Below, one piece after another: positions 38,101 to 48,621 of a DNA stretch of 64,000 nt. The notes beneath the pieces were generated by a model that saw only the letters and a program-made list of their open reading frames with translations, had not been told where the DNA came from and did not search any database. Source of the stretch: Ustilago trichophora (Eukaryota; Basidiomycota; Ustilaginomycetes; Ustilaginales; Ustilaginaceae); contig OOIN01000002.1 of assembly GCA_900323505.1 (NCBI GenBank), forward strand, positions 1,922,001 through 1,986,000, given 5' to 3'. The position numbers and the translations under genes are program-made. Numbering within the stretch: the stretch's first letter is position 1; the number at the start of each line of letters is the position of its first letter.

Positions 38101-41014
38101 GCTTGGCAAGCACGTCTGCAACAATGCGGCGAAGGCGGCCGCGCAGCTCGTTCGATAAGCCAGAACCATCGCAGAGAGCGACCACAAGCTCCATCATCAA
38201 TTCCTCGATACCAGCTTCCGGTGCCGGGACGGGCAAATGCGCTTGTTGGCCCTTGCTGACATCAACAGATTTGGAGACGGCTTCAGAAGCTGTCACCAAT
38301 TCAATCAAGGCATCGACTTGGTCTGACAACTCGCCGAGGGTAGCAACGGAGGAGAGAGTTTCTGTCCAAATCGATGCGCGAGTCTGTTCGTCTGTGCACA
38401 GGGGAAGGAAGCCAGCGAGAAAGGTAGCCGCTGAAGCGGGAGCTACACTCTTTGTGGCTGTAAGTTGCGGGACAGACTTCGCGGCGGCGTGCGACAGCTG
38501 CTGTGAAGTGGTAGCATCGAGCGCATCAGGATGGCTGATGGCGGCTCTGAGTAGAAGGCACAGATGCTCGCAGAGCAGTGTTGCGCGGACTCGCTTGATG
38601 TTGAAGGCCAACCTGTTATCAGCCGCAATCTCAATAAGGCCCGAAGCGGCGATATTGATAATTTTTGCAAGGCTGGACGCTGACAGCTGACAAAGCTCGG
38701 CTCCTGCTGGCTGGCTCTGAGCGGGAGTCAAGGCGGCATAGAACGATGTAGCTCGCTCGAGCGAGGGCAGCACCAGCGTGCGGACAGAGGGCGTCAGGCC
38801 AGCGTCGGCGTCAGAGAGAGAACGGGTGATCTCAACGACATCTGCTTCAATTTCACTGAGGAAAGGGCGAAGCACTTGTGAGTCGGAAGCGGAGGAAGCG
38901 ATGCGGCGCACCTGGACAGCAAGATCCGAAACGATGCGTGTCGAGCCGATGCTCTTGATTCGCTGAGCTCGTACGGTCTCGGCGCTATCCTCGTTGCTAG
39001 ACTTGACACCCAAAGCCGACAGCAGGCTCGCCTTGGGGAGCAGCAGCTCGCTCCAAGCGGCACCAAGATGAATTCGAACAAGCTCCTGGGCGGATGCCAC
39101 ATTGTCTCCTCCAGAACTTGCTCGCAGCATGCGCAGGGCCAGGAAAGTGACGCACTCAGTGAAGGACGCAAAGAAGGCGCGAACGCCGGTCGGGTCAAAG
39201 TCCAGAGGACGGCTGTACAGCGCCGAGAAGAAGTTGGTCAGAAGATCTGAAGCAGCCTCCAGGTCATTGTGTGCGAGGACCTCGACAGGAATAGTGGAGA
39301 TAAAAACAACCACGGCTGAGTATCCGAGGTGCGGGGCTCCGCCGCATGCCGACTGGAGCCACTGCAAGAAGGAAGTGTAAGCGCGGGGCTTTGGACGTGA
39401 GGCCGAGGTGCTTTCACCCGCATTACGGACGCCGTCATCGGAGCCTGTCTCGGAGCTGTTGTCATCGTCTTCGTCTTCCTCGTCACTCTCGTCGTCGTCA
39501 TCTTCGCTGTCGTCTTCAGTCTTCGTTGCTTTTTGGGCGGGCTCGTTAGCTTCATTGGCACCAGAGAGCCACAAGTCCGTGCGCTTTTTGAGCAGAGGCA
39601 GAATAGCATCCAACGTCGACCTTTGAACTGCATTATCGCGCTCGGCCCAGACCGAAGTCATAGCTACCGCACCGATGGTGTGAATGTGCTGATCGAGTAC
39701 ATCTGGGATGACATCGTGGAGAGCGCGCAGCAGAATCCAAGCTCGCATTCGGACGGCCGGCGAGTCGTATCCGAAGGACGTGACAGGTGCAGGGGCGCCT
39801 GATCGTGCAGCAGAAGATGCAGCCAGATTGTGGGGAGACAAGGATGCCCAAACTAGCCTCGACGAAAAGATATCTTGCATACTTTGAATCACCTCTGTAC
39901 CTGGCTGCTGGCGTATGATAGAGGCGAGGACCGCAAGAGAACCAGCGACAAGACGTTTGTCGAGTGCAGCTGTGTCCTCCTCGACATTACTGTCGTCGCG
40001 GTTCTTGGCATCACGCTCCACGTTTCCGGTCTGCAAAGAAGGTGTAGCGTAGCCGGACGAGGTTCGGGACATGGACGGATCGCTGGAAGCGACCGCATGA
40101 GCAGCCGTCATGGACAGTGAGAAAGACGGCGAAGGTGACAGAAGGATGGTTCGCAGATGCGCGATGAGAGTTTCGCAATGACCTGTAAGATCCAATTTGA
40201 CGGGTTCTGTTGTCTCTGTCGTTGGCTCTACATCCTTTGCACTCTTCCATGTGCATGTGTCGTTCCAAGCTAATCTTCCGAGGCGCTCGATGGTCCGGTC
40301 CGTATCATGGCACAAGATGGCCCATGGGCCCAGGATAGGTTCGATGTATTGCGGGGACTCTAGCAGCTCGGCTCGGGTTGACGATGCTTCGTCCTCGGCA
40401 GTTTGCGCTTTTTCAAGCAGCAAAGTCTGGATCTGCATGGTCAGCAGACGCAGGCGGCGTGTGGGAGAAAGAGCGAGGCGGGGGAAGAGATGAACCCAGC
40501 TGGGCAGCATCATGATCAAGGCCTCCTTCTTCTCTTCAGAGCTCAATGCGGAAGACTCGGCATCAACATTATTTGCGACAGAGGAAGTTGATTTGCCCAA
40601 AGCGTCTTCTGCCCAAGCCAAGAGACCTTCCAGAGCTCGGCATCGTGTGATGACATCCTTCTTCGAGGCTTTGCGCAGCAGCACGACTAGGTCGGCAGGA
40701 AGCAGCGAGGCAAGGCCCATCGAGTCGAGCGGATCGGGTAATGGCTGCGGAGGCTTCGGTGGAGGGATGTATTGCTTCTTCTTTTCGGCCTTGCCCTTCT
40801 TTCCACCCTTTCCGTCCTTCTTGGATTTGTCCTTCTTTTGTCCTCGTTGCAGGCCATGCTGCTTTTGCTTTTCTAGTGCTTCAGCAAGCTCGGGATGGAG
40901 AAGGTTGCCGTCGTCATCTCGCTCGTAGGCGGCCTTCTTGGCGGCTTTGTTGGCCTGCTTCTTGCGCGTGGCCGAAGAGGCCGACGACTTGCCCTTTGAA
41001 GCCCCTTTGGCCAT
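35150..41014 (-). CDS. LTN1: Listerin E3 ubiquitin ligase (Ltn1/Rkr1)
   Basis: RING E3 of the ribosome quality control complex, ubiquitinating stalled nascent chains on 60S subunits. The 1954-residue frame is uninterrupted. The basic N-terminus runs into the conserved listerin opening, SMGLASLLPADLVVLLRKASKKDVITRCRALEGLLAW. A long HEAT/ARM-like helical middle follows with an acidic disordered insert near residues 490-530. The C-terminus has the RWD-like region (MEIGVKIPSDFPL, GITEAKWRSWLLAVQQLI) and a RING of the listerin type: CAICYSI, then CKTCKNKFHAGCLFKWIS and STCPLCRSIL at the very end. Somewhat longer than yeast (1562) and human (1766). It is the largest gene of the window and lies between two convergent/divergent partners. 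Confidence 0.95.
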   Translation of the reverse strand: MAKGASKGKSSASSATRKKQANKAAKKAAYERDDDGNLLHPELAEALEKQKQHGLQRGQKKDKSKKDGKGGKKGKAEKKKQYIPPPKPPQPLPDPLDSMGLASLLPADLVVLLRKASKKDVITRCRALEGLLAWAEDALGKSTSSVANNVDAESSALSSEEKKEALIMMLPSWVHLFPRLALSPTRRLRLLTMQIQTLLLEKAQTAEDEASSTRAELLESPQYIEPILGPWAILCHDTDRTIERLGRLAWNDTCTWKSAKDVEPTTETTEPVKLDLTGHCETLIAHLRTILLSPSPSFSLSMTAAHAVASSDPSMSRTSSGYATPSLQTGNVERDAKNRDDSNVEEDTAALDKRLVAGSLAVLASIIRQQPGTEVIQSMQDIFSSRLVWASLSPHNLAASSAARSGAPAPVTSFGYDSPAVRMRAWILLRALHDVIPDVLDQHIHTIGAVAMTSVWAERDNAVQRSTLDAILPLLKKRTDLWLSGANEANEPAQKATKTEDDSEDDDDESDEEDEDDDNSSETGSDDGVRNAGESTSASRPKPRAYTSFLQWLQSACGGAPHLGYSAVVVFISTIPVEVLAHNDLEAASDLLTNFFSALYSRPLDFDPTGVRAFFASFTECVTFLALRMLRASSGGDNVASAQELVRIHLGAAWSELLLPKASLLSALGVKSSNEDSAETVRAQRIKSIGSTRIVSDLAVQVRRIASSASDSQVLRPFLSEIEADVVEITRSLSDADAGLTPSVRTLVLPSLERATSFYAALTPAQSQPAGAELCQLSASSLAKIINIAASGLIEIAADNRLAFNIKRVRATLLCEHLCLLLRAAISHPDALDATTSQQLSHAAAKSVPQLTATKSVAPASAATFLAGFLPLCTDEQTRASIWTETLSSVATLGELSDQVDALIELVTASEAVSKSVDVSKGQQAHLPVPAPEAGIEELMMELVVALCDGSGLSNELRGRLRRIVADVLAKPSPFVDQSCIGSMLSMITSTIEQLRYTLLERSRADDDVQDRQKKAATVVEDLLDCLDSWAQVQPQEDVGRLLFTNPAYKGVVSALSDLHSLHLIDEEDEDEEDDGASGDWMEKAEAYGDLWSKVHDLHTRIVDSSLPELQSQMHKEALASLQDHLLDIQAPVARVVAAAKYDATLLPEPKELHEMFVKACKQDSHPALLVFDPLVQQSAANCTASFDLPVDNAGLGIFARVCLAALTMMRRDRAGARQHLHLLPYVVLLSILIEDDLLLPGASKHALNTTASPSANQEWLQSSVTVVTALASSLSDTVTENWHNDMVASLQRSTIIDANKDGIGFVLSTLWQTASQNDMQGSYLARIFHRLLNAVFSFGTITEAGADRWLKLGDAMQNRMPALSSAIFHAAKSIAGSSQIYDRLRNGAAANLSGLGPNTPSDRILRSLRTLVALAPPLDSELSIIPQQRAIFLLKDLEKWYTGDEADEPEEEVSTRLAELFIHLLPVVQDVQGSHIDFIFDSLEANLEFCSLEEASTVAQLYHSLRLLETMRDLASRSANLREYWKDRSVVCIDLVRELFLSLPGMQSISAPKQACIDLIVEIIRETSDTPFKLQETAESLCKLLVQSPSHEVQVISFRLLTRAIREHVKELVVESAVDREALATEEGQKKLKLPEALVANIGESLGSQLDVLVEERAARRTAFGYFLSWIAVFEHFENASLLVKSAFLAEIEKRHLLVDSLLPTVFALVGLADETRRPFDPSRFVLEEIFLDQIDAESSFTVLQVLAAHVYLRALIHVPTTVRSWWVDIKDRQQSMQISSFTTRHCSPVIANRELSHLREPEALSKLQDEALTIKILSTNEVIATYVVDEHPMEIGVKIPSDFPLHGVEIRDIQRVGITEAKWRSWLLAVQQLITGQNGLIFDALSLFKRNAEVQFQGLDECAICYSIISPMDRSLPTKPCKTCKNKFHAGCLFKWISTSGASTCPLCRSIL

Positions 41015-41646
41015 GATGTTGGTGTGTCTTTTAGTTCAGACACTGACGACAAGATGCTGATTCGATCATGTACGGAGCGAGGCGAAGTCGGAGAAGGGGT
41101 TGTCGCTCTCTGAGAGAGTCTCGTTGCTAGTCGGCAGTTGCAATTGATCTGGGTTGATGAGGTTGGTGATGGGGAGAAGATTGTGAACTCTGTGGTAACG
41201 AGAGTGATTTCTTCTGATTGACGCTCACTCGTTCGACACTGGTTCGCTGTGCGGTGTGACGTTGTGTCCTTCCTTGCTTCCTTTCCGTCACAGCGCGGGC
41301 TCTTGTGCCTCCATGCAGAGGTGGAGGCCTCCCTATGAACCAGAAAAAAAGGCTGAGCTCACGCGGGTCAAGCCTTGGCCCGATTCAACTACGGCGATTT
41401 CCCGATGGAAAAGCTTGAGAAAATGCAGGCTGAGCCATCCACGCCATCACGCGACAAGGGTTCATGTTTTGCGTTTGGCTTTCGTGGCATCCATCCTTGC
41501 ATCCACCATCACACTTTTCGCTCTTCCTCTCTCTGGCACAGAGCCTATGAAGAGTATTGTGGATGAAACGCGAAGCGATTGAGACGGCCTTTCGGATTTC
41601 CCATTGACAACATTGTCGACATCCTCTCGGGCAGCACGATCTCATC
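41015..41646. promoter_or_regulatory. Divergent promoter region LTN1 / BYE1
   Basis: A 632 bp spacer between divergent starts. Short open frames only; no gene seen. Confidence 0.5.
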
Positions 41647-44600
41647 ATGTCCGCATCCGCCTCCGAGGTCACAGCTGCTGCGTCCAGCTCTCACGATGTA
41701 GAAGCAGACGCAAACACTTTTGCTCCACGCAGAGGAGCTCGTACTCGTAAACCTACCTCGAAAGCTGCCGGGCTTGAGCCCGTTGAGGCTGCTCCGCAGG
41801 CTCCTCCTCGCGCAGGCAGAAAGCGCAAAGCGGATGACCTCAGTGCCGAGCAGCAGACGCAGGTGATTTCTGAGCATGATGCTAATGCAGATCGTACCAA
41901 CCAAGAAGTCGATGAGGTCTTTGATGTGGGCGAGGGCGGCGACAACGACGATGATGATGATGAGAAACAATATTGTATCTGTCGAGGCAAAGATGATGGA
42001 ACTTTTATGATCTCATGCGAGCGATGTCAGGAATGGTTAGTATTGCCACAACTTTATTGGAGCGAGCACCGTCTCATCATGAGCATGTGAGCTGACTGTC
42101 TGTTCAATGTCATTGCGATATGTCGCACCACACTCCTACCACAGGTATCACACGAAATGCATCGGCATTACACAAAAGGCTGCCAAGAAGCTCGAAGAAT
42201 ACATCTGCGATTCTTGTTCCAGTAGGGACGTCGAGACGAGAACAAGTAAGTACATTGATGACCTCAACTTTCTCCTTCGTAGCTATAGCAATCCTCTGGG
42301 CCTTTGCTGTCTCCGGGCTGCTCCTGCAATTTCAATCATGGTTGACCCTTTGCGGGTTGGGCATCATCTCGTTGTTTGGATGATCTGTGAGAAGGTGCAA
42401 GGTCAGGTACGGCTGTGTTGCTAGGATGTCGCAAGGAGATGGCTGTAGGGCGTCTGAAATTCCATGATCTATTGCTGACCTCAATCGGCATCGTGTCCAA
42501 ACATTGTGAATTCTAGCACTGGCGCCAAAGCCCACAAAACGGTACAAGTCCTCGAAAGGGCGGAAAGCGACCCAAGAAGCACATCCACAAGCGGATGAAT
42601 CCGCATCGGAACGCGAAGAGGAGGAGGGCGACAACGACAATGACGATGAAGATGAAGATGAAGATGAAGATGAAGATGAAGATGTCAGCGATGGTGACGA
42701 ATACGTTGGCGAGCGAGGTGACGATGCATCTGAAGCTGAAGACGCAGCAACGGAAGACGCTATGGTCCCAGCCCCGTTGGCTCGCTTTCAACGAAAATCT
42801 GATGCAGAGATTTCTGCCAAGGCTCGATCTGCTTTCAAATCTGGGGTCGTGTCATCAAGTACGGCTGAAACCGACAAAAGCGACCGCCGAAGAGCATCCG
42901 AAGGCCTAAGACGACCCAGTGCGTCCAGCAAATCTGCGTCAGCCCCCAAAAGGGGGCAACCACGCAAACCCGTCGGACCAACCGACGCAAGCACTGAGGA
43001 AGCAAGATCAAGGGCTCGCAAGGTTCTCGCGGCTGCTCTGGAAAAGATCTTTGATGGCAACAAAGCAAAGCAATCGCAGGCAGAGGACGGCGTAGCCAAA
43101 GAAGAGGCAGAGGAGAAGGAGGAAGAGACAGATCAGCAGCGTGCTGAAGCGTACTGTGCCCTTCTGGAGGAAGAGCTGTTCGAGACGAATGCCGATACTC
43201 ATGGCTCGATCCGTATTGTTGGCACCAAGTACAAAGATCGATTCCGCACTTTTCTGTTCAGTCTTAAGGATGCAAAGAATACCACGTTGCATTCTAGGAT
43301 TGCATCCGGCGAGCTCAAGGCTTCTGAGCTAGCCAAGATGTCCAGTGACGAGCTGGCCAACGACAGCATCCGTCAGGCTACTGAGAAGGCGCGTCTCGAA
43401 GCGCTTCACAGGAGCACTCTCCGTGCCGAGGAGGCCGGGCCCATGCGAAAGATCACACACAAGGGCGAGATTGAGATTGAGAGCGATGGACTCATTGCGC
43501 GGGATCAGTCTGGCAAGTTCCAGGAGATGGACAAGGCTCCTGCGATGAGAGTGTCTGAGAGCGAGCCCGCTGTATCGAAGTCAGCGGGTGACGAACAGGA
43601 CTCGATGGATACAGATCGAAAGTCGCCGCAAGACGAAGGGGCGCGCCGTTCAGCGCCAGCTCCGAACACCGTTCAGGGTTCACCCACTCGTCTCAACTTT
43701 GGCGATGTCTGGACCCACAATCCAGAAACAAACAGTCAGGACGATGACAATGACAACGAGCCTCAAGAATCTTTTGGCTTTGACCTTGGTTCGCCGCAGG
43801 ACGAAGCATACGATCCGAGTGCTGAAGCAGATGCCGACAATGCAGCTGTCACAAGCGGGGCTGATGACTACATCGACTCGTTCCTCGACGGCCCGACCGA
43901 AGAAGAAGCCGACCTGATAGCAAGCGCTAATAAAGCTGCTTCGAACCAGCAAACGGAACGATCTACCACTCCAGACTCGGAGCCCCCGAGTAAAGCTGTG
44001 CACCGCTACCGCAACGTCATTTGGAACGGATTGATCGACCTGCCTGACGTCTTTGCATTCCAAGGCCACGTCAAGCAGGTGGCAGGACGCAGTCTGGCAG
44101 CAGCATCCAGAGTCTGGCCCAAATTCTTCCCCGAAAGGCCATTGCTCATCGCAGGGCGACTGCCTTCCAAAGCAGCCATCGACTATCTCCTGCAAGTAGT
44201 GAACGCTCCGAGAACCGAGATCCTGGCGTTCACCATGGAGCCAGGTGTCAGCAGGGACGGCGTGGCACGACCTCAAGACTCAGACCAGGCGAGCTTCGAC
44301 GGAATGCTTAAGCACTTCAAGAACGCGGATAGGTGGGGAGCCCTACATGTCTCTTCGAGCGTCAAGGGCAGCTTGATCAAGGACTTCTATGCTGTGCCCT
44401 TCTGCAAGGATGAGGAGGTACCGCTTTGGCTCGATATGGCTGAATCGGACTGTCTGGGTGTGGACTGGCATGCGAAACGAGAATGCGACCTGCTCATACT
44501 TGTGGCAGTCGTGATCCGCGACGCGCTGCAAGCTGAATTGTCGAAAGCGGAGAGATCAGAATCCCGCCAGCGCAGTAGCACGAACGACGAAGAGAGACAG

Positions 44601-45344
44601 CGACAGAGCTCGAACGCGCAGGCAGAGCCTGGATCTGGACAGGACGAGGGATACGACCCCACGGCAGGTCTAAGCATTCCCTTGGTCAGCGTCAGTGCAG
44701 ATTTGCCTACTACTGTTGCTGGGGGCGCTCCGGCTGTTCCAGCAGCATTCGGCTCTGATGCTTTACAATCCCTCCTCCGCACGCTGGGCAAGACGACTGC
44801 ACCACCGTCCTCGGGCGGCGTCCCAGCGACCGTTTCAGGAGCTTTGAGCCCGTTGGGAGCAGGTCCTCCAGGACCACTGCCGCCGGGCCCTCCTCCTGGC
44901 CCACCGCCCTCATTTGCAGGCATTCCACCTCCGCTCGCAAGCGCTTCGCCAATCGCCGGCTCGTGGTCCCCTCTCCCACCCCACGGAGGTGGCGCAGACA
45001 ACTCTACACCACCACAACAGTGGCATCTACAGCAAGGCTACCAAGTACAACAGCCCTATGGCTACCCAGGCGCAGCTGATCCATCAGCGCACGGCCACGT
45101 CGGCAGCGGGTGGAGTCAAGACCCACCCATGCACCTCCCACCGTCGAACGCGACTCCACCACAACCACAGGAGATGCCTGAAGAGGAATATCCGGGACAG
45201 TACAATCCAGATTTTCTAGCTCAAGCAAGCGCTGGTGCAGCGAGAGGAGGTGCAAGGTATGGCGGCAGAGGTCGAGGGCAGGGTAATGGACATGGGTACG
45301 GACAAGGCCGAGGCAGAGGAGGCTGGAGAGGCCGAGGCTGGTAA
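41647..45344 (+). CDS. BYE1: Bye1-like PHD-TFIIS-SPOC transcription protein, three exons
   Basis: Chromatin/Pol II-associated factor (relatives: yeast Bye1, animal PHF3/DIDO). Proposed exons are 41647-42035, 42145-42245 and 42517-45344, summing to 1105 codons plus stop in frame. The introns (GTTAGT...CACAG; GTAAGT...TCTAG) split the PHD finger and its downstream linker. The PHD (about 107-155) runs CICRGKDDGTFMISC...CQEWYHTKCIGI...CDSC. A DE-repeat acidic stretch encoded by GATGAA repeats follows. Then come a TFIIS central-like domain (about 328-484) and a SPOC domain (about 663-831; FAFQGHVKQVAG...LLIAGRLPSKAAIDYLLQV). The tail is Pro-rich and finishes in a Gly/Arg RGG stretch ending RGRGW. 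Joining is required because the PHD is split between frames. Confidence 0.9.
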
Positions 45345-45787
45345 TCTACAACACATCGACACAGTACTTGTTATCAATGCCAATCTGTGTCATTTCCTTC
45401 CACTTCATTCCCATCAGACTAACGCCGTGTATAGACCGATCAACATCATGATTGCAACGCACAACGATTCGATCTATGCGTGAGGTACGGATGGTGATGC
45501 TGCCCGAGGACAGGAGAAGTGTTGATTTCCGTGCGAGATCAAACGGCTCAGTTTGTCACAAAGTTAGCTCCGAAATGAAAGAGACTCTTTCAAACCATTG
45601 TCTATGCTTGAGTTTCGCTCAATCAATAATTTTGTCATGCATCGAAGAAATCCAACAAAAAAAAAGGCTCAGCCTTGCTCGAGAAGCAAAGTGATCTCGT
45701 GGCGCGTCTCTTTTGAAATTATGCAATGGACACTCGTACTGTACAGAGAGGGAAGAAGAAAGGATCGGAAGATGTCGTTGCTTGGCT

Positions 45788-45829
<42 letters not shown>

Positions 45830-46152
45830 TTTCAAAAAATTGTCTGGCAGCAAAGCATAGAGCAAGGCAAAATCCAACCAGTAAGCCAGTCAGTGTCAAC
45901 CAGCCGGTGCCGACCTCGAAGACTGGAAGGAAGTCGGGAATCGAGCAGTGCACTATCTTCACCATCTCCACTTTTGCTTCTTGGTCAATAACCTCACCAC
46001 CACATCCTCTCACCTTCTCCGGTTTCCTTTCGAGCCATTTGCGACACGTTTCTGGGAGTCCGACTTGTATCCACCACCGACCCGTTCGTTTTCTTTTCTT
46101 TTTCGTTTCAGCTTGCTTGCAGTCTCGGCATTGAAGCAATAACATAGCAAAC
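45345..46152. other. Intergenic BYE1 3' / TOM40 5'
   Basis: An 808 bp spacer containing an AG microsatellite and the TOM40 promoter. No gene seen. Confidence 0.55.
45792..45825. repeat. (AG)17 microsatellite
   Basis: Seventeen uninterrupted AG units, about 330 bp upstream of the TOM40 start. Confidence 0.9.
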
Positions 46153-47328
46153 ATGTCTGCTCCAGTCGCTCCCCCACAGGCAACCGCCTACCCGCCAGGT
46201 GTTCAGGCTCCTCCTCCTTCGGGAGCTGAGCGTGTTGGTCCTGGTGCTCCTTCTCCTTTCCTTGACGAGAAGCGTGCCGCCTACCCATCCGGCATGACCC
46301 CACCCATCTCGTCGCACCCCTCCACCTCCATGTTTGGCTTCTTCCAGCCCATCGTTGCACCGCTCAACAATGCCCTTGCTACCATCCAGGACATCCGCAC
46401 CCGTCTCGAGCTTTCTAACCCCGGCACCGTCGAGCACCTCCAACGCGAGGTCAAGGGCGTACACACCACCAACTTTATGTTCGACGGTGCACGTGCTGAC
46501 CTCACCAAAGCCATCAGCATCAACCCCATCTTCCAGGTCACCCACGCCTTCTCGATGGGTTCGCAAGCCGCTCCTTCCAGCTACAACTTTGGCGCCGTCT
46601 ACGGCGACAACAAGAACTTCTTCCAGGCTGGTCTCGATGACGGACTCAACGTCACTATGCGCGCCAACCGCGGTTGGGTCCCCGGTCACACTACCAAGCT
46701 TCAGGCCCAGCTCACAGCCACCCCCGGTCAGTCTTTCGTCCAGGTCGAACACGATTACCAGGGCACGGATCACTCGGCCAACTTCAAGGCTCTCAACCCA
46801 TCACCTACCGACCTTACTGGTATCTACATTGTCAACTACCTCCAAAGCTTGACGCGCAACTTTGCCTTTGGTGTCGAGACCGTCTACCAACGCCCTTCGG
46901 CTGATATGGAGGAGGCAAGTACTGGTTACATTGCCAAGCTCACCGGTGACAAGAAAGACTGGATCGCCACCGCTCAAGTCCAACCTCAGGGTGTTGCCCA
47001 GTGCACCTACTACCACAAGCTCTCCGAGCAGGTTGACGTTGCTGCGGATCTGCAGATGATCACCATGGCACAGAAGCGCGAGGCAGCTGCCACTGTGGGC
47101 GCAAGGTACAACTTCCGAATGGCAACCCTCAGAGCACAGATCGACTCGGCAGGAAAGCTCAGCTCCGTGTACGAGACCCGATTGAGCCCCGCTTTCGGCC
47201 TCACTTTTGCAGGAGAGATCGACCATCTCCAGGGTGCCGCCAAGTTTGGCTTTGGTGTTTCAATCGAGAGTGGTAACGAGATGGATCCCAATGCTCCTCC
47301 CCCTACCCCTCCCTCGGTGCCCATGTAA
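46153..47328 (+). CDS. TOM40: Tom40, mitochondrial outer-membrane import channel
   Basis: Beta-barrel pore of the TOM complex. The 391-residue frame is intact. A Pro-rich cytosolic N-terminus of about 60 residues leads to FGFFQPIVAPLNNALATIQDIRTRLELSNPGTVEHL, the Tom40 N-terminal helix. Then follows the porin_3 barrel, with VKGVHTTNFMFDGARADLTKAISINPIFQVTHAFSMGS and alternating beta strands through LSPAFGLTFAGEIDHL near the end. The extreme C-terminus is Pro-rich. Length matches yeast Tom40 (387). Codon use is strongly C-ending, as expected for a highly expressed gene. The first ATG after an A-rich leader is used. Confidence 0.96.
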   Translation: MSAPVAPPQATAYPPGVQAPPPSGAERVGPGAPSPFLDEKRAAYPSGMTPPISSHPSTSMFGFFQPIVAPLNNALATIQDIRTRLELSNPGTVEHLQREVKGVHTTNFMFDGARADLTKAISINPIFQVTHAFSMGSQAAPSSYNFGAVYGDNKNFFQAGLDDGLNVTMRANRGWVPGHTTKLQAQLTATPGQSFVQVEHDYQGTDHSANFKALNPSPTDLTGIYIVNYLQSLTRNFAFGVETVYQRPSADMEEASTGYIAKLTGDKKDWIATAQVQPQGVAQCTYYHKLSEQVDVAADLQMITMAQKREAAATVGARYNFRMATLRAQIDSAGKLSSVYETRLSPAFGLTFAGEIDHLQGAAKFGFGVSIESGNEMDPNAPPPTPPSVPM

Positions 47329-47509
47329 AGCGGGTTGATGTAAAAGCACACAATTCGTTCCACAATCGCTTCTTACCACCTCTCATCACACGAGGCGGTC
47401 CCAACCTGAAGCAGCTTGAGCTTTGGTCACAGGGTCGCTGACAGACATTCCTCAACCCAAAAGATACAGTGTGGACGGATATTCATTCCACTGTACACTG
47501 CCCCCCTTT

Positions 47510-47574
<65 letters not shown>

Positions 47575-48000
47575 ATCGATTTTCACATTTTATCCTCTTT
47601 GTTTACACGTCCATATCATTGTATTAGCTCTTCGGACAACTCAAGAGACCCTTATTTTCTGCTGCTTTTGTCACGATCTTTGTGGTTGTGTGATGGATTT
47701 TTTCGATCGGTTGTTGTCGAATGTTGTGAGCTTGTATGTGTGCTTTTGCATGGTTTTGATGCTCGAACATGCGACGAAAGCTTGAAATTTATAGGTTCAG
47801 AGATCTGAGCTCAATTTGACGACGGTGAGAAGGATCCAAGTTTGTAGAGAGAGAGAATAAATAAATTGCTTACAAGTACAAGGAAAGAAAACATCAACGT
47901 ATGAATGAAAGTATGCTGAGAAAAAGGGAGTTGCCAAATGCTGTGATGGAGGAGATTCGTATGACCGAATGTTGGAAGAGTGCTTTTTGTTCAGAGTTCT
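47329..48000. other. Intergenic, convergent 3' ends of TOM40 and FCF1
   Basis: A 672 bp spacer with a CT microsatellite and no gene. Confidence 0.6.
47517..47572. repeat. (CT)28 microsatellite
   Basis: Twenty-eight CT units after a C-rich run, about 190 bp downstream of the TOM40 stop. Confidence 0.92.
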
Positions 48001-48621
48001 TTACTGGGCCATACCTTGATCTGGCAGTCTCTCGATCCTAAACTGCCGACTTGCGATATACATGAGTGGGATACCTGGAACCTTTCTAACTCTCCTCCTC
48101 AACTCTCTATCGCAAGTTGCGACAATGTAGCACTTGTGGCTTTGGATTCTTTCGATGATGCAGTCATCTGCATATGTGCCCTTATGGCTGCATTCGAGAC
48201 GTTCGAATCTGGGATCTCTTGCGACCCTTAGAGCGATTCTGTATTTGGGGCCTAATTTCTCGAGTTCTGAAATAACACAGGTGGTGATGCAGGGGATGCT
48301 CTTGGCATAGAGACAGTCCATCATTCCTTGTACCAATTCAATCTTGTTCTGTAGAGCGAAATTGATAAAGTTGGTGTCGACTAGAATGCGGTAGGGGGGT
48401 CCAAGTTGGGTGTTGTGCTCGAAGAACATGGATGATGCCGGTGTGGAAATGTGTCGTACTATGCTACCGCCATCGGGTGTGGTTTTGCTAGAGGAGGAAG
48501 AGGCAGAGGCTGATTTTTTGGCAGCAGCTGTGACTTTGGCAGATGCTTTGAGTCGATCATCGTTGGGATTGAGCATCCTTTTCACCTCTCCGAACTTGCG
48601 CACTTGCTTTTTCTTTCCCAT
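48001..48621 (-). CDS. FCF1: Fcf1/Utp24 PIN-domain rRNA-processing nuclease
   Basis: Small-subunit processome endonuclease for cleavages at sites A1/A2 of pre-18S rRNA in the nucleolus. The 206-residue protein (yeast 189) starts MGKKKQVRKFGEVKRML, the conserved basic N-terminus. A Ser/Ala/Lys-rich spacer follows, then the PIN domain: PPYRILVDTNFINFALQNK (first Asp), CVISELEKLGPKYRIALRVARD, GTYADDCIIER and YIVATCDRELRRRVRKVPGIPLMYI. The expected acidic residues (VDTN, ELEKL, ADD, CDREL) are all present, so it should be active. The RKVPGIPLMYI ending separates it from Utp23. Transcribed toward TOM40. Confidence 0.95.
   Translation of the reverse strand: MGKKKQVRKFGEVKRMLNPNDDRLKASAKVTAAAKKSASASSSSSKTTPDGGSIVRHISTPASSMFFEHNTQLGPPYRILVDTNFINFALQNKIELVQGMMDCLYAKSIPCITTCVISELEKLGPKYRIALRVARDPRFERLECSHKGTYADDCIIERIQSHKCYIVATCDRELRRRVRKVPGIPLMYIASRQFRIERLPDQGMAQ

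Noticed and set aside
42246..42516. C/D snoRNA in BYE1 intron 2 (TGATGA at 42256, CTGA at 42454)
   Set aside because: Boxes are about 200 nt apart, too far for a usual C/D snoRNA. No terminal stem was found, and such short motifs occur by chance.
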